Counted from the stretch's first letter, positions 23,033 through 35,231 are shown. The stretch: 64,000 nt of DNA from Lumbricus rubellus (GCA_945859605.1 OX243812.1:45053509-45117508), one strand, 5' to 3'. The notes: generated by a model not told the origin, from the sequence alone. Program-made: numbers and translations.

Positions 23033-23429
23033 AGTGCTGGCATGGCAGGTTAACGATGTTGAAACTGGATGGAGCTGATCTTACGGGCGCAACATCAATT
23101 TAGACGACGGCCACCAAATCTTCAAAGTAACTGTTGCAAATGACTTTGGAAACGGAAGTGCATTAGCAGAATGCATGCATACACATTATAGTTAACGCAT
23201 AGAAGTGTGAGCACAGCTTTGTTTCTTAACCGGCATCATCCTGCGCACAATCGCCATTGCATGCGATATAACCAACGCCTACGATATTTATTTATTGTAT
23301 TTATTTATTTATCGCATTGGATATAGCGCTCCTTCGAGCTTTTTGTCATAGGCCTAACCATATACGAGCAATCGCGTTTGAAAGATTTGAAGGATTTGCT
23401 GAAAGTCCCGGCTTGAGGTGGATTTGAGT

Positions 23430-23500
23430 CTGGAACCGTCCGTCTCCAAAGCATCGTACCAATCACAAGACCACTGCGCCTCACAAATTGTGTTCCCTTT
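23430..23500 (-). repeat. Possible degenerate tRNA-derived SINE head
   Basis: The minus strand shows an A-box-like GAGGCGCAGTGGTCTTGTG and, about 30 bases on, a stretch resembling a broken B box (GGTTCCAGACTCAAATCC). The B box has extra bases, and no body or tail was defined. Confidence 0.3.
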
Positions 23501-24197
23501 CAATTTACACAAAGCAGAAAAAGAAACAGTAATTAAGAAAGAAATACCTTTCTCTTTCCATCACAGTGTCAAGTTCTGCAAGTGCACTATTCACAGTAAG
23601 CAACTGCTTGGAAAAAATAGAACGCAACCAAAAGTCTTTAACAACTTCACCTGCAGACTTCAAGGTAGCATTCGATAGCATTCTCGCATTATGGATTGAT
23701 GGAATGTCGAGAACTATGCAAAATGCAGAAATAAAAAGAGCAATAATTAATTATTCAATGGCCAATGGTGACTTTTCAATCTACCGACCGACACACGACC
23801 AATGCATGTCTCGATATTATTTTATAGCCAGATAATTATGCGTCAATTGCTATTGCAATGAGGAATCATTGCTCAGCCGCAATCGCTGTCTGGTTCCACG
23901 TGTGTGCGTGGGCTCACAACTGCTTACTCTTTCAGCTTACTATGTATTGCTAACCGATGAAAAGTATTAATTCGTAATGAAATCTGACATCATGTAGCTT
24001 AGCGCAGAGACCGCCTCTGAATAGATATCTTGAATTGCGCTACAAAAATGTTCAATTGCACTGCAGTAGGCCTACATAACAATTAGTTAATCTTGTAACA
24101 GGAAACATATCGAAATTGATAAAGTTTAAGAAATTTTGCTTTAAAAATCTGATAATGCATTCTCATGAATGCGGTAGTACGACAAAAGTAATATGTA
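23501..24197. other. Unassigned spacer
   Basis: No supported gene or bounded repeat was seen. Confidence 0.45.
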
Positions 24198-24610
24198 CAC
24201 TGTGTCCCAATAAATCGGGCACACTTTTTAATAATGTGAATAAAACAGGTAAATCTTAAACGATTTTCAAAATTTCAAAACTGTTGTTATCCTGAGATAA
24301 TTATCTTACACTGATTGAAATATGAAGTTTCTGGCATGAATATTGACGTCACAGTTACTTCATTTGCATCAGAGAATTCAAAATGTTAAGTAGACCTACC
24401 GAACACAAATTTTTCTTGTTGACATTTGGTTTCGATATGTAAATTAACGACGTCATTATGACGTAATTTTTTAATGAGGGTCGTTCATAAATTACCAATT
24501 TGTAGATAATTATCTCAGGATAAAATCAGTTTTGAAATTTTGACAATCGATGAATATTTACCAGTTTTATTCACATTATAAAAGGGTGCCCGATTTATTG
24601 GGACACCGTG
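24198..24610. mobile_element. Mariner-like MITE (413 bp)
   Basis: TIRs start CACTGTGTCCCAATAAATCG on the left; the right end is the inverse of CACGGTGTCCCAATAAATCG. TA flanks both ends (24196-24197 and 24611-24612). Inverted similarity extends inward past GAATAAAAC. No transposase is present. Its right end with about 60 bp of flank is duplicated at 26202-26306. Confidence 0.85.
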
Positions 24611-24671
24611 TATATTATCCCCATACGTATTTAACATTGTATCAGAGGAGGATTAGCCTAATGCTATAGCC

Positions 24672-25068
24672 AACCTAGACAACACCGAAATTAGGATCGT
24701 ATGAAATGGAGATTATGGATAGTCATTGATCTGCCGACGACATTATATATGGTCTCCTTAATGTTATAAGCATTTCAAATAAATGAATAGGAAATGGAGA
24801 CGCGGAGAATTAGGAGAGACAGCCGACACAAAGATATGCGAGACTGTGATGTCGTCGAGCTTTCTGTACGAATCAGAATATTGGACAAGATGAGAAAAGA
24901 ATAATCTTACAGCGAAACTGAGTTGGCTACGGAAGATCGCAGTGATATAAAGGCAGCAGAAAATGAGAAACAGTCATTGGGTAGAGACAGGCATTTTCTT
25001 TATCATTATTTTAGCTGTATTTATTTCTTAATCACATTGAAACAAATAATAGGCCTAGATATGCATGC
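24672..25068. other. Unassigned spacer
   Basis: No gene was recognised. A short basic frame near 24795-24900 loosely resembles LINE 3' coding sequence but is too weak to call. Confidence 0.4.
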
Positions 25069-25232
25069 CTTTTTATCATGGGCGTCCGCAGCGGGGCGCA
25101 AGGGGGCGCAAGTGCGCCCCTGGATTTTTCGCATAGTTGCACATAAAAATGTAGATTATTTGGTTGTGATTATTACAACGCAATTTTCAATGTGATTATC
25201 GATTCGTTCTACAAGTTGAACCTATATATATA

Positions 25233-26040
25233 CACTGTGTCCGCGATAAAGTGATACCCAAAATAAAGTGTCATAACTCGGTCAAAACTTGTAGGATTTG
25301 TCTGAAATTTTACACACAACAACGGTGGCCATATATACACGAGATCCTAAAGCCGATTTGAAATATTCGTGAGTTTGCCAAATTTATGAGCGTTTGAGAT
25401 AGAGCACCGACAAATGCAACTTTCCAACATGCAAACGTTAAAGTAGAACCCTAAACTTTGTGAAATATCTTGGTTGATTGCAGTACTATAGGTACCAAAT
25501 TTGGAGCACATGATCTTCAGTCTGTTCCATCCATACCCTGCAAATTTTATTACATTTGATTGAACGGTTACGAAGATATACTCTTTTGAACTTGGGTGGT
25601 TCAGAAACCAAGTGACCGAACAGTAAAACGCATAGCATTACGTAATTTTTCTGGTTAGCGCAGTGGATACATAGGATGTTGTTTATAAGCGACATTTGCG
25701 GAAACAGACACACTACGAGACCTTTTTTACGTAACAGTAGCCTAGCTGGTTGTAAAAAATGTCCTCTGCGCTGAAAACCATTTTTTATAATACTGCAATT
25801 AACCAAGATATTTCACAAAGTTTAGGGTTCTACTTTAACGTTTGCATGTTGGAAAGTTGCATTTGTCGGTGCTCTATCTCAAACGCTCATAAATTTGGCA
25901 AACTCACGAATATTTCAAATCGGCTTTAGGATCTCGTGTATATATGGCCACCGTTGTTGTGTGTAAAATTTCAGACAAATCCTACAAGTTTTGACCGAGT
26001 TATGGCACTTTATTTTGGGTATCACTTTATCGCGGACACA

Positions 26041-26043
<3 letters not shown>
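25233..26043. mobile_element. Mariner-like element with ~250-bp TIRs (811 bp)
   Basis: TIRs begin CACTGTGTCCGCGATAAA. They run about 250 bp inward (25233-25480 against about 25795-26043) with few mismatches and are flanked by TA. The middle (25486-25790) has no transposase motif. Long near-perfect arms suggest a recent non-autonomous or fold-back element. Confidence 0.88.
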
Positions 26044-26076
<33 letters not shown>

Positions 26077-26201
26077 TTGGGCGCATAACGTATAGGTAGG
26101 CTATAGGATTCTCTCGTGGTAATATGGAAATTCAAACTGTCACTCATTAAATTTAGACCATGTGACAATTATTTAAAAGTTTGCGCCCCTCTAGAAAAAT
26201 T

Positions 26202-26306
26202 CACATTATAAAAAGGGTGCCCGATTTATTGGGACACCGTGTATATTATCCCCATACGTATTTAACATTGTATCAGAGGAGGATTAGCCTAATGCTATAG
26301 CCAACC
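26202..26306. repeat. Partial duplicate of 24568-24671
   Basis: The end of the mariner MITE (TTATTGGGACACCGTG) and about 60 bp of its unique flank up to AGCCAACCTA are repeated almost exactly 1.6 kb away. Confidence 0.88.
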
Positions 26307-26307
26307 T

Positions 26308-26520
26308 ATGGCTCATGGCTTGGAAAAGGAGATGATGTTGGCCTGCGGAGAGGGAAAAAGGAAGAGAGGACGCCCAAGAAGAAGGTGGATGGAAGAAATA
26401 CACGAGAGAACAAAGATGAAACTGGAGGAATTGAGAGACGCGACGGAAGATCGTAACACATGGAGAAGGTTTATCACAGCGGTCGCTAAGGTTCCAAGAA
26501 TCGACGGCACAAGGTGACAA
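26308..26520 (+). pseudogene. LINE reverse transcriptase C-terminal tail
   Basis: A 69-residue frame contains K-R-K-R-G-R-P-R-R-R-W-M-E-E-I, then E-L-R-D-A-T-E-D-R-N-T-W-R-R-F. This is the pattern at the extreme C-terminus of many animal non-LTR retrotransposon ORF2 proteins, after the RT domain. No RT or endonuclease motif precedes it, so it is a 5'-truncated fragment, now inside the hAT element. Confidence 0.75.
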
Positions 26521-26557
26521 GGTGAGAAAAATTCATGCGGACGCCCATGCTTTTTAT

Positions 26558-28055
26558 GTCATCACATTATTGTTTAAAGATAAATAGGTAACCCTGTTTT
26601 GGTATCCCGTTATGCGGCGTTATCCGCCGAAGCAGGGTGACAATAACCAGACGGGTTAAACCACTTTTTGTCTTTCTTAGGATCTCAAATCAAAGTTTTT
26701 AATGCACAAACTAGCTGCTGCGGCGTAGTGCTGCCCACAAATCAGCGTCTGACTCCATTGTTTCTCTACAAATCGTATGCTGCCGATATGCTGCACGGTT
26801 TCTTTGCATGTAATGTCAATTTCGATGTTTAATCAATAGTTTATAATTATTGATTGATTGCAAACAAAATTGCCATCCAATTGCATGTATAATTGTATAT
26901 AATATATATATACAATGCATATATACGCTTTGCAGATATGCATCGTGCTTGCATTAATAGACCAGTGTGGACATTCAATGCGCTGCAGGCACTTGATAGG
27001 CTACTCATTAAATTCTCTTTTGCTGAATCGAGCAACTCTTAGTTCCTTAATTCGCGCATCCTTTTGTGTCTCTGTTAAATCTGCTCCAGAAGCGGATCCA
27101 ACGTCACGACTGCTGCAGAGGATAATGATATTTTGTTGCTGCTCTGGCTTCCACGCACAGTCTGGTCCTGCGCCTCATTGCTTCCAAATTGACAGATTGT
27201 CTGTTCGTTCGCTGGCGACCATTAGTAAGCAACGCATTCAGCAGATGGCCGTGCACTAGGACGCCATCTAACGGACACTTCCATACGAATCCTGTCAATG
27301 CCAGAGTAATGACTGTGTGAATAGAATAGAAGTCGCCTAAGCAATCCGGTAATGACTTAATGTCTTCGGCAGCACATTAGGCATAATTATGCAGTGTAAG
27401 TAGCCTACGCAAGATGGCGCAACATTACAGACGACGACCGTTAAAATCGTTTTGAAACGAAGATTTCCGATCATCTCAGTTTATCAGAAGCATTAACTCA
27501 AATAGCGTATACGCTGAATTGGTAATTAAATTACTAAAAATAATGATTGCTGGATGTGAGCAAGTGAGTAGACTACTTATGTAGCGCCAGTGTTTCAATG
27601 CTGAAGGCATCAATCGATGATCGCCAATAAGTACAATCAGTTGAAGAAGAGGAGGAAAGAAAATGTAAAGGAAAGAGCATAATTATTATTATTGTGGATG
27701 AGAGGAATTGACGACAGAGTGTGAGTTGAGGCAACGATTCAAACTATCTTCTCAGTATTCTAATAATTAATAAATTCCATCTCAGCTGAATCGATCTTAC
27801 ACATCGATCGTAAGCCACTTCAATTATACACAGAGTCAGATACCTTCATTATAAAGGGTTATAGGCCTATGCATTGCAGCATTGAAACTAATCGATGCAA
27901 TTTCGTAGAGAATACTATTATCTCATTTTATTATCTGCCGATTCAAAGGCTTTTCCATTTGCACGATTAATTCATCTGAAAGACGATTCCGTGTTTCATT
28001 GGAATAGACTGAACATAGCGCTTTGCAGTTTCACCTCCTATAGGAAATCTTCTCT
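26558..28055. other. Unassigned spacer
   Basis: No protein similarity, RNA gene or delimited element was recognised. Short ORFs here lack motifs. Confidence 0.45.
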
Positions 28056-28063
28056 CCTCTGCT

Positions 28064-29112
28064 CATAGGCGCCGAGTTGACCCGAAGAGTGGGGGTGCCC
28101 AAAAGAATGTGGAAATATGCGAGCGAAAAATTTTTTGACCCTTTTTTTATAGGAGACTTATTAAAATCACCACTTTTCATATAGGCGGAGACTTGGTCCG
28201 GATTTGAAGGGACGAACTCGCTGCCAAAGTATGATCGCCGAGAAGCACAGCGCCGAGCAGGGAAGGGGTTTGGGAACGGGAGGTGCTTCTCCCCCATTTT
28301 CGATTTTTTTATTGTCACACTGCGATGGTAGAACCTTAGGCTGTCATTTTAACGTCATGACATCCAAGTCAAAATTTCCTGTTATCTCATTGCATAAAGA
28401 CATGATTTAAAACTACAATAAATAATGTTCTTCCCAATTTAAATTTTTTTGATCATTCTTTGTGTTTGATGTAGCTTATTTCTCTTGGAATCCACACAGA
28501 AGAAAAGCACAATCTTCGTTTTCATGGGCGTCTTGGAGCACTCTCCCTCAATTAGGTCAACATACTCAAATTTTGCACAAGAAATCAGACAATTAGCCAC
28601 TGTTTAGTGAGCCAATATTAACATTGTGGAATATTTTTTAAATAGTAGGCTATTTCAAGTAGTTTTTAAAGACAAAACAATATCCCGCTTTTATGATGCT
28701 GGGAGGTGACTCTCGAGCACTGAAGAACACTATTGAGCATGTATAGGCCTACAATATAGGCCTAAAGAAACAATGTCATTCAAATCGTCGCCTTCGTCCG
28801 TAATAAAAAAAATGACGGAGGCGGATTGAATAAGCAGGATTTCGGGGTTTCCTCGTATTCGCTGATCGGTTTAGGACCAATGGAGTTCAGACTACCAGAT
28901 GGGATAAAACTGGAGTAATTGTAAGGTAAACTAACTGAGATTTTAAAAAGTATATTAAAGATGGAATGATTTTTATAGATAAGCAATCCCAACAGTGAAA
29001 AAACATCTTAAAAGCACATCTTGCCGGCTGATTTCGGGTGGTGCCCATGCATGGGAGGGCCAATTTCTGGTGGTGCTGAGCACTCACGGGCCTCGCAGAG
29101 TCGGCGCCCATG
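28064..29112. mobile_element. hAT-like non-autonomous element (1049 bp)
   Basis: Left end CATAGGCGCCGAGTT; right end is the inverse of CATGGGCGCCGACTC. The 8-bp duplication CCTCTGCT flanks it (28056-28063 and 29113-29120). No transposase frame. Confidence 0.83.
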
Positions 29113-29354
29113 CCTCTGCTCATAGCGAAGTATGCAAATTGACATTGTTTGAAATCTACACCATTGCATTGTTTGCTAAACAATATCAAAGTTGCGTTGT
29201 TCATTCTCATCATCGTCGTTTTTCCGAACCGTTTCTGCAACGTTTTGAATAATTGTTTTGCTGCCACATTTGCAATCAACAACTAAATTTTGCCACTTTA
29301 AGCGCTATATAATGAATGGCTAAAGGCGACGTTGAGAAGGAAGTCTTGTTTTCA

Positions 29355-29480
29355 ACGAAGACTTCTTCGTTTATATATATATATAAAATTATATATATAA
29401 TTATATATAGGCTATATATAAACGAAGACTTCTTCGTTAATATATATATAATTATATATATAATTATATATATATATAAA
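29355..29480. repeat. AT-rich block with a duplicated palindrome
   Basis: The 18-bp palindrome AACGAAGACTTCTTCGTT occurs twice, near 29357 and 29421, separated and followed by (TA)n and TATATAATTA tracts. It may extrude as a cruciform. No function is evident. Confidence 0.8.
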
Positions 29481-30727
29481 GCAACTGTGCTCAGGGACTC
29501 AATGCTTATTTTTCTGTCACGTTTAGAAATGAGCGATCACAAGTTGGCCCTGAACGAAAATAACAGCCTACGGTATATCAAAGTCCGAAGTAATATGAGC
29601 AAAATGAGATTTACATGATGGAGGTCATTTTATTTCAGAGCATGCATGTGCACTCAGACGTTTTAAGAGGCAAAGGATGAGAAGGAGATGCCACTGCAGA
29701 GAAGGATAAGTCTCTTAGCGTAACTGATGTTTGCATACAGTATGATACAGAGCGTATAAGTGATGTTTGTAGGCATATACAGAGAAACGATACGTGTGAT
29801 GAGAAGAGTCAAAATCAGTGAAAGCTGCAGAAAGTGTTTGCCTATATAGCTTTAAGACAATTTACATTACGTATAAGCCTATCAGCAAAATGATAAAATA
29901 TCCAGCGAATGAGCTGCTGAAATAATTGTAGCAACGTTTGTTTCTTGAATCGTCATCTTCCTCAATATTAATCACAGAAATCTACGTGATGCTGCATCAG
30001 AAAATAACATCTCGGTCGTACTTTGCATGTCTGAGCAATAAAAATATGGTTGCTTGACAGTGAATTATTATGTGTTTGGTGCAAGGTCAGACATCGTTCT
30101 AGCAATCGTGCATAGCTATACTAAGAACGTTGCGCAGTGGTGAAGAATACTGAACGCAATATTCTGCCAGCCATCAAAAAAGCCTGCTTGAGAGATATAT
30201 AGCCTAAAGCTATCTGCAGCCTCATTTTGTCATTTCATCCAAATTGCTGAGGGACATAGAACAGACATAGCCCTATAATAGGCCCATGCATATTCATACA
30301 CATGTACGTATGTAATGTATGTAGGCTATAATACGTGAGATTTTGATTTGGCTGCTGCCTGAAACTAATGCTGAAAATATCTAGAAAAGCATTAGAAGGT
30401 TTTCTGTTGAACAATACCTCATGTATGGCCAGTAATAAATGAAGATCATTATCAATAATTTAACAATACTATTGGCCTCCGGATGAGTCATCGGACACAC
30501 ATCAGAGTGTTTACTGAATGAAGGACCATAATATCTGTTTCTGGTCACAGCGACGACGACGACGACATAGCATGTCGTCATGCATGATTGACAGGAAGAC
30601 GAATGAGGATGTCAGAGAGGAGCATCTAGTGCTTCGGTGATTCACATGTCTTTAAAGATCATCATCGTTAGAGATCAGTTAGACGTCGACTTAATTATTA
30701 GGCATTAGCAGTAAATCAAAGACCATG
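29481..30727. other. Unassigned spacer
   Basis: No supported gene or bounded element. A (GAC)n run is at about 30550-30567. Confidence 0.45.
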
Positions 30728-30735
30728 GCCTAGAT

Positions 30736-31503
30736 CAGTGGTTCTCAACCTTTTCAGACTCACGGACCCCCTTTTAATTTTGTGTCCCGGCCACGGACCC
30801 CCAATAAAATTTGGTGCCTTTGGCGCATTATCGCGACTGTGCGACTCTATTATACTACATAATAATTATAGGCCTACATGTGTTATAATAATTATAGCCT
30901 ATATGCCTCTGCACTCCTGTAGTACAAATTTATATAACTAATAAGATTATATGAAATTTATTTTAACAACCTGTTTTTTGTTTTAATGTAAGCTTTAGGC
31001 ATGTAAGCTTATATTCAAGCACAGTTTATCTTTTTCTCTAAGAAACTCTCTCAAAAGAATCCCGAAATCTAGTCTAGAATCTAGAGAGTCTGTTACAAAC
31101 TTTTCCCCGTTGATAACCAGTGAAATTCGGCTAGCCTATACATCATTAACTTTCATGATTTCCACATCCGAACCTAATATAACAAAAAGACGAGAGTTTA
31201 GTGGATGTGCCTTGAAAAAGTTAGCCTAACCATTTTTATGCCCTGATCGAAAAAAAATTTCAGTCTGCACTCTAGCGATTAAAACAAACCGACCTATCTA
31301 AAACAGATGAATTGGTCATTGATCAGCGTGTTATTAGTTTCATATCGCCATTGAAAAGTGGAAAAATTGAACAATTGACAACAATTTACCTGTTTCTATG
31401 TTTTTAACTAAGAAATGTATAATTTTCAAGACGTACTCGCGGACCCCCAGGCAGATCGCCGCGGACCCCCAGGGGTCCGCGGACCCCCGGTTGAGAACCG
31501 CTG
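30736..31503. mobile_element. hAT-like non-autonomous element (768 bp)
   Basis: Left end CAGTGGTTCTCAACC; right end is the inverse of CAGCGGTTCTCAACC. ACGGACCCCC motifs are subterminal on both sides. A perfect 8-bp duplication GCCTAGAT flanks it (30728-30735 and 31504-31511). The CAGTGGTTCTCAACC terminus is widespread among animal hAT MITEs. It sits about 470 bp upstream of the GPCR start codon. Confidence 0.92.
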
Positions 31504-31511
31504 GCCTAGAT

Positions 31512-31971
31512 CACTTATAAGTCGCGCAAGAGAATTCTGTTGCTTTGCATTCTTCCCATAAATCGCTTTTCTCAAACCTCTTTCTTCACCGACCCATCTC
31601 AGTAACATTCTAGGTTGTCTCGTTGATGCAAATATCTCTTTTAGAAATCTTCGTAGCTTTATATATTCAGGTCTCAAGATTAGCTCAAGTTTGCTTTGTT
31701 GAACGCGAAATCAGCCAAAACATCTTTTCTGCCAGTTTATAGATCTACGTCATCTTTGTATCCTTGCCTGAGTGTCAAAGGCATAATATTTACTTCGGGG
31801 CAACTAAATTGTCTTCCACTTATTTTCCTCATTTTTATTTTTTCTCATTTGTTTAATATTTCAAAATCGACCACTGGACATAATTTAGTCATAATATTCT
31901 ATTGTGTTTTTCGTCTTCTTCGATGTTATTACAGCAAAATAACAGCGACGACGACAACAACAACAACCGGA
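31512..31971 (+). promoter_or_regulatory. Upstream region / 5' UTR of the GPCR exon
   Basis: The GPCR frame stays open upstream to about 31696, but the residues there look non-coding (Phe/Leu-rich from T-rich DNA). So I treat it as leader or promoter. A (GAC)/(CAA) run precedes the ATG at 31972. No clear TATA box was assigned. Confidence 0.4.
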
Positions 31972-32331
31972 ATGGCTTGTGTAATTTCGGCGTCAGAGAT
32001 GTCCCTCATAAGTGGTTGCTTTGACAACCAGTCGAGTCGTGTCTTCTCCTTTGATTCGTCGCCCTTGACTCAGTTGCTCTGGGACGACGTCGGAAATAAG
32101 ACAGCGTCGGATTTTATGGCTGAATTACTGACGGATGTCAATGAGACCTACTGTCGATTGGTCGAAGGAGGAGGAGGAGGAGCGTTGTATCCGAAGCAGC
32201 CACCCTCCTCGCCGCAGCTGGGTTGGACGGGCATTTCCTTCATTAAGACGTACATCGTGTCTGGAATTTGCGTCTTCGGAATCTTTGGAAATCTTCTCAC
32301 GTTCCTCGTTCTATCGAGGAAACGACTCGAG
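31972..32331 (+). CDS. Rhodopsin-type GPCR, first coding exon
   Basis: The start of a class A G-protein-coupled receptor at the plasma membrane. The exon encodes exactly 120 codons. An extracellular N-terminus carries N-glycosylation sites (N-Q-S, N-K-T, N-E-T) and a Gly run. A first transmembrane segment (about residues 87-112) contains the conserved G-N of TM1 (G-I-F-G-N-L-L) and ends with a basic loop (S-R-K-R-L). The sequence CTCGAG|GTGATC gives a phase-0 splice donor at 32331/32332; translation past it stops within four codons. Later exons are not seen, so the intron extends beyond this window or across the transposons that follow. The TM1 style is that of peptide receptors, but the ligand cannot be told. 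Confidence 0.78.
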
Positions 32332-32796
32332 GTGATCATTATATAATATATACAATACATATAATACATATATATAATGCATATATATTACCGGTATAGT
32401 ATAGCCTATATATACACAATACATATACATTACACAATATATATAATATTATATGCAATACATATATATTATATAATATAGACGTCTTTCATTTATCCTC
32501 TCTAAATGATTGTGCACAGGCCGGTTAGTTCTAAGGCAATTCCAACACGTCGTGTCATCATACGCCGATGCACTTACTCAGCAATTACGTTCACATCTAC
32601 GAATATTGAATAGTCACGGCTCCAGGTATACAATACAATACAATACAATACAATGCATGTAGCTCAACTGAATTGATCCACCAAAGACATGAACAGAAGA
32701 AGAGCTACAGTGTATGGTGTGAATATTGCAATAATAAATAATGTCACCGCAGGCATGAATAATTCTGTATAGCTGATGATGAGTTCTACGATCATA
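32332..32796 (+). other. Start of the GPCR intron
   Basis: AT-rich TA repeats (32335-32480) and a (CAATA)n pentanucleotide run at 32628-32655 follow the splice donor. The Academ-like transposon begins just after. Confidence 0.6.
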
Positions 32797-32799
32797 ATT

Positions 32800-33092
32800 T
32801 AGATGAAGAGCATTAGATGTGAGATCACTCTGAAGGGGCAAAACATAAGCCAAAGCTGAATTTTTCAGGAAACATTCCCAATACCATTAGGAACAACATA
32901 TCCAAAATCCCCGTCAATCCCTCTGGAGCTCTTTCCAAAATCCAAGATGGCGTCCAAGATGGCCACCAAAATCTTAAAACTGTTATATTTCCGCTTAAAA
33001 TCGACGTAGCGTCACAATTTTGATGGCTACATACACATTTATAAGGTTAAGGAATACAATCAAACATGTTCTGAATCACTAAGTATTCATAC
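32800..33092. repeat. Left TIR of the Academ-like transposon
   Basis: Matches the right TIR in reverse complement with a handful of substitutions and one ~10-base indel. Contains CCAAGATGGCGTCCAAGATG, a GC-rich patch in AT-rich DNA. Confidence 0.9.
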
Positions 33093-33339
33093 ACAGCTAC
33101 AGTATCGAGCTGGTCAGCTATGAATGGTATGGCCATAATATGGTCTATAGCATTGACAATTGTACTCGAAATATACTGTTGTATCTTTTAATTTTGACTT
33201 TCACAGTATAGTAGTATAGTACAGTATACTATAGTACACAGTATAGTAGAATAAGGTAGTAGTCTACTCTAGACCATGAGAACTAAATGCCTGAATGTGT
33301 TATAACCTCCCTTTAGTGAGTAGTGCATTGAACTTTGTG

Positions 33340-33357
33340 TTGTTTTTCTTTATTTCA
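33340..33357 (+). other. Candidate splice acceptor upstream of the transposase ATG
   Basis: A T-rich tract ends in TTTATTTCAG|AATCAG, 66 bases before the ATG. Three short AATCAGTGAATTATCAG-like repeats fill the space to the ATG. This suggests a spliced leader exon or intron in the 5' UTR; no donor was identified. Confidence 0.5.
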
Positions 33358-33423
33358 GAATCAGTTACTTATCAGTGAATTATCAGAATCAGTGAATTAT
33401 CAGAATCAGTGAAGTAAATCAGA

Positions 33424-33912
33424 ATGGAAGACATTTGCCAGCTCTGCAGCCTCAGCCTTCAAGAAGGAGATACAAAGTGTATAACAGACAAGGGAAAGGC
33501 ATCTCTTCAAGCAGCAAGTCTCGAGCGTGGCGACGGAAAACATGAAACAATGCTCACAATACCACCCACAAAAGTCCATGTTACATGTTACAAAGACTAC
33601 ACTCGTAGAACAAGTATATCATCATTCAAACGAACGGTTCCTAGCGACAAGGCAGAGATCGATGATGCCACGCGGTTAAGATCGATGTCTCAGAAGTTTG
33701 ATATTAAAACTCATTGTTTATACTGTGGCAAAATAATCGAGAGTAGTACAAAATCACCAAAGATACGTAGACGTGAGTATTCATGCGTTGAAACAATAGA
33801 ATATGTAAAGTCATTGATAACCAGGGCCACAGAACGAAATGACGAGTGGGGTACAGATGTGTTGGTTAGAGTGGAAGCAGTCAATGATCTAATAGCTGAA
33901 GAAGCGAAGTAC
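33424..33912 (+). CDS. Academ-like transposase, N-terminal segment (Cys-rich)
   Basis: 163 codons from the ATG up to the env-element insertion. The segment holds C5, C8, C19, C55, C98, C101 and C121; an eighth Cys (after H-H-D) is in the next segment beyond the insertion. This gives an eight-cysteine pattern with C-X2-C pairs, which should bind zinc and probably recognises the transposon ends. The frame enters the LTR at 33913 and stops nine codons later. The 4-bp target copy GTAC is 33909-33912, and the frame resumes in phase at 57126. Confidence 0.8.
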
Positions 33913-34682
33913 TGTCAGATAACTTTCGGCAGGGGATTATAGCCGTGGGGTAGAGTACCCAATGTAGTCAAGTACGGGCGATCCTGATCTGTAACTTACT
34001 TACTAACTCGCGCTGGTGAGTCCTAACTAGTAAAGACGACACGGTGATTGGTTTTATATATAAATTATTATTAAACAAATGTTGCGAGTCTAGCTTAGAT
34101 CGGCGAGGGTATTCTATACAACTCGCAGGTCAAAACTAGTTCGATTGTTATCTATAATTCTAAGTATTTGGCTGCCTACCTAATGCACACCGTTATTATC
34201 TTTTACTCTCGAATAGCCTACCTACTTATCTAAGCCTAGTCTAACGTTGAATTCCTGACACCCACTAATACACTATCCAGTCTAATAGAACTCCGGGGTG
34301 ACAGACAGAATCCTAGCCTTACAGTCTATCTTATACTCCGATGCGACTATGGCCACCAGTGCGAGCCAATCGTCTCTTACTGTGCTCTGCGATTGGTCCT
34401 CTGCGCTGGCTTCCTGATGTATGCCACCAATGGTTTGTCGTTGCGTGCGTGTATGCGTTCCTTGACTGACACTGCATGAATATTTATCCTCCCGTATCTC
34501 CATGTGTGTAGTTGTTCCTGATTGACAGGTTGAGTGACAGGTGTACATATCTTATCTTCCTCTGTGAACTAGTCATGAGTCCCGCCTACATGTGTGCATT
34601 ATTGTGTATATTTTGAACTATATTCCTGCCCAATTATCTCCTCATTATAACTCTATGCATGTCTAATTATCTCCTCATTATA
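33913..34682 (-). repeat. 3' LTR of the env element (770 bp)
   Basis: Plus-strand ends TGTCAGATAA and CTCATTATA. A purine tract on the minus strand (AGTGGGGAGGTG, just inside at 34683) fits a polypurine tract. A TATATAAA-type box lies near 34050-34060 on the minus strand. Confidence 0.93.
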
Positions 34683-34978
34683 CACCTCCCCACTATGCAG
34701 AAGATCCAACAATGTCCTCATTGTTCTAGTGTATGAATTAAGTGTGTGAATTTAAGGTCCCGTCCAAAATTTTGCTTAGATAAAAACGGTGTGGTTACAA
34801 TAATATAGCAAGATATAAGCAAAGTCACAAAAATCACAACATCAACAGTTACGATTTAGAATATCTAAATGTTCATCCAGGTCCACTTTGTTGCTAAAGA
34901 ACCTGCTAATAATCGTTTCGAAAAAGTGTCAGCATCATAATCATAATAATTGTTCCACATAGAAGAGAAATTGTGTCT

Positions 34979-35009
<31 letters not shown>

Positions 35010-35231
35010 ACGACGAAGATTCGATATACTAATATGTAGGACAACACCAAGTTTACAACATATAACATATATTTTTACGACATGGCGTGATATAAGAAAA
35101 TTGATCGCAGCATGGAGACATAGAATGCCGAGAGTGACTCCTGAGAAAGTGTAGGAGTCGTCTCGTTCCATTGGTGTCTCGTTCGCAGATGCGTGCATCT
35201 TCGCGAATCTGCTGCCGTTCACCATGCGTTT
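34683..35231 (-). other. 3' untranslated region of the env element
   Basis: Between the env stop and the polypurine tract. Contains a 26-base T run (A run on the sense strand) at about 34983-35009. Confidence 0.7.

Larger units (their letters stand above)
25077..26549. mobile_element. hAT-like non-autonomous element (1473 bp)
   Basis: Both ends read CATGGGCGTCCGCA inward. A perfect 8-bp duplication CTTTTTAT flanks it (25069-25076 and 26550-26557). It contains a mariner element, a duplicated copy of 24568-24671 and a LINE tail, so it has accumulated or captured foreign DNA. Confidence 0.88.

Noticed and set aside
22661..23043. Arg/Lys-rich and Pro/Leu-rich ORFs
   Set aside because: They are by-products of the GAGGAG purine tract.
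34282..34548. An 88-residue ORF repeated at 56721-56987
   Set aside because: It is LTR sequence of the env element; its duplication reflects the two LTRs, not gene duplication.
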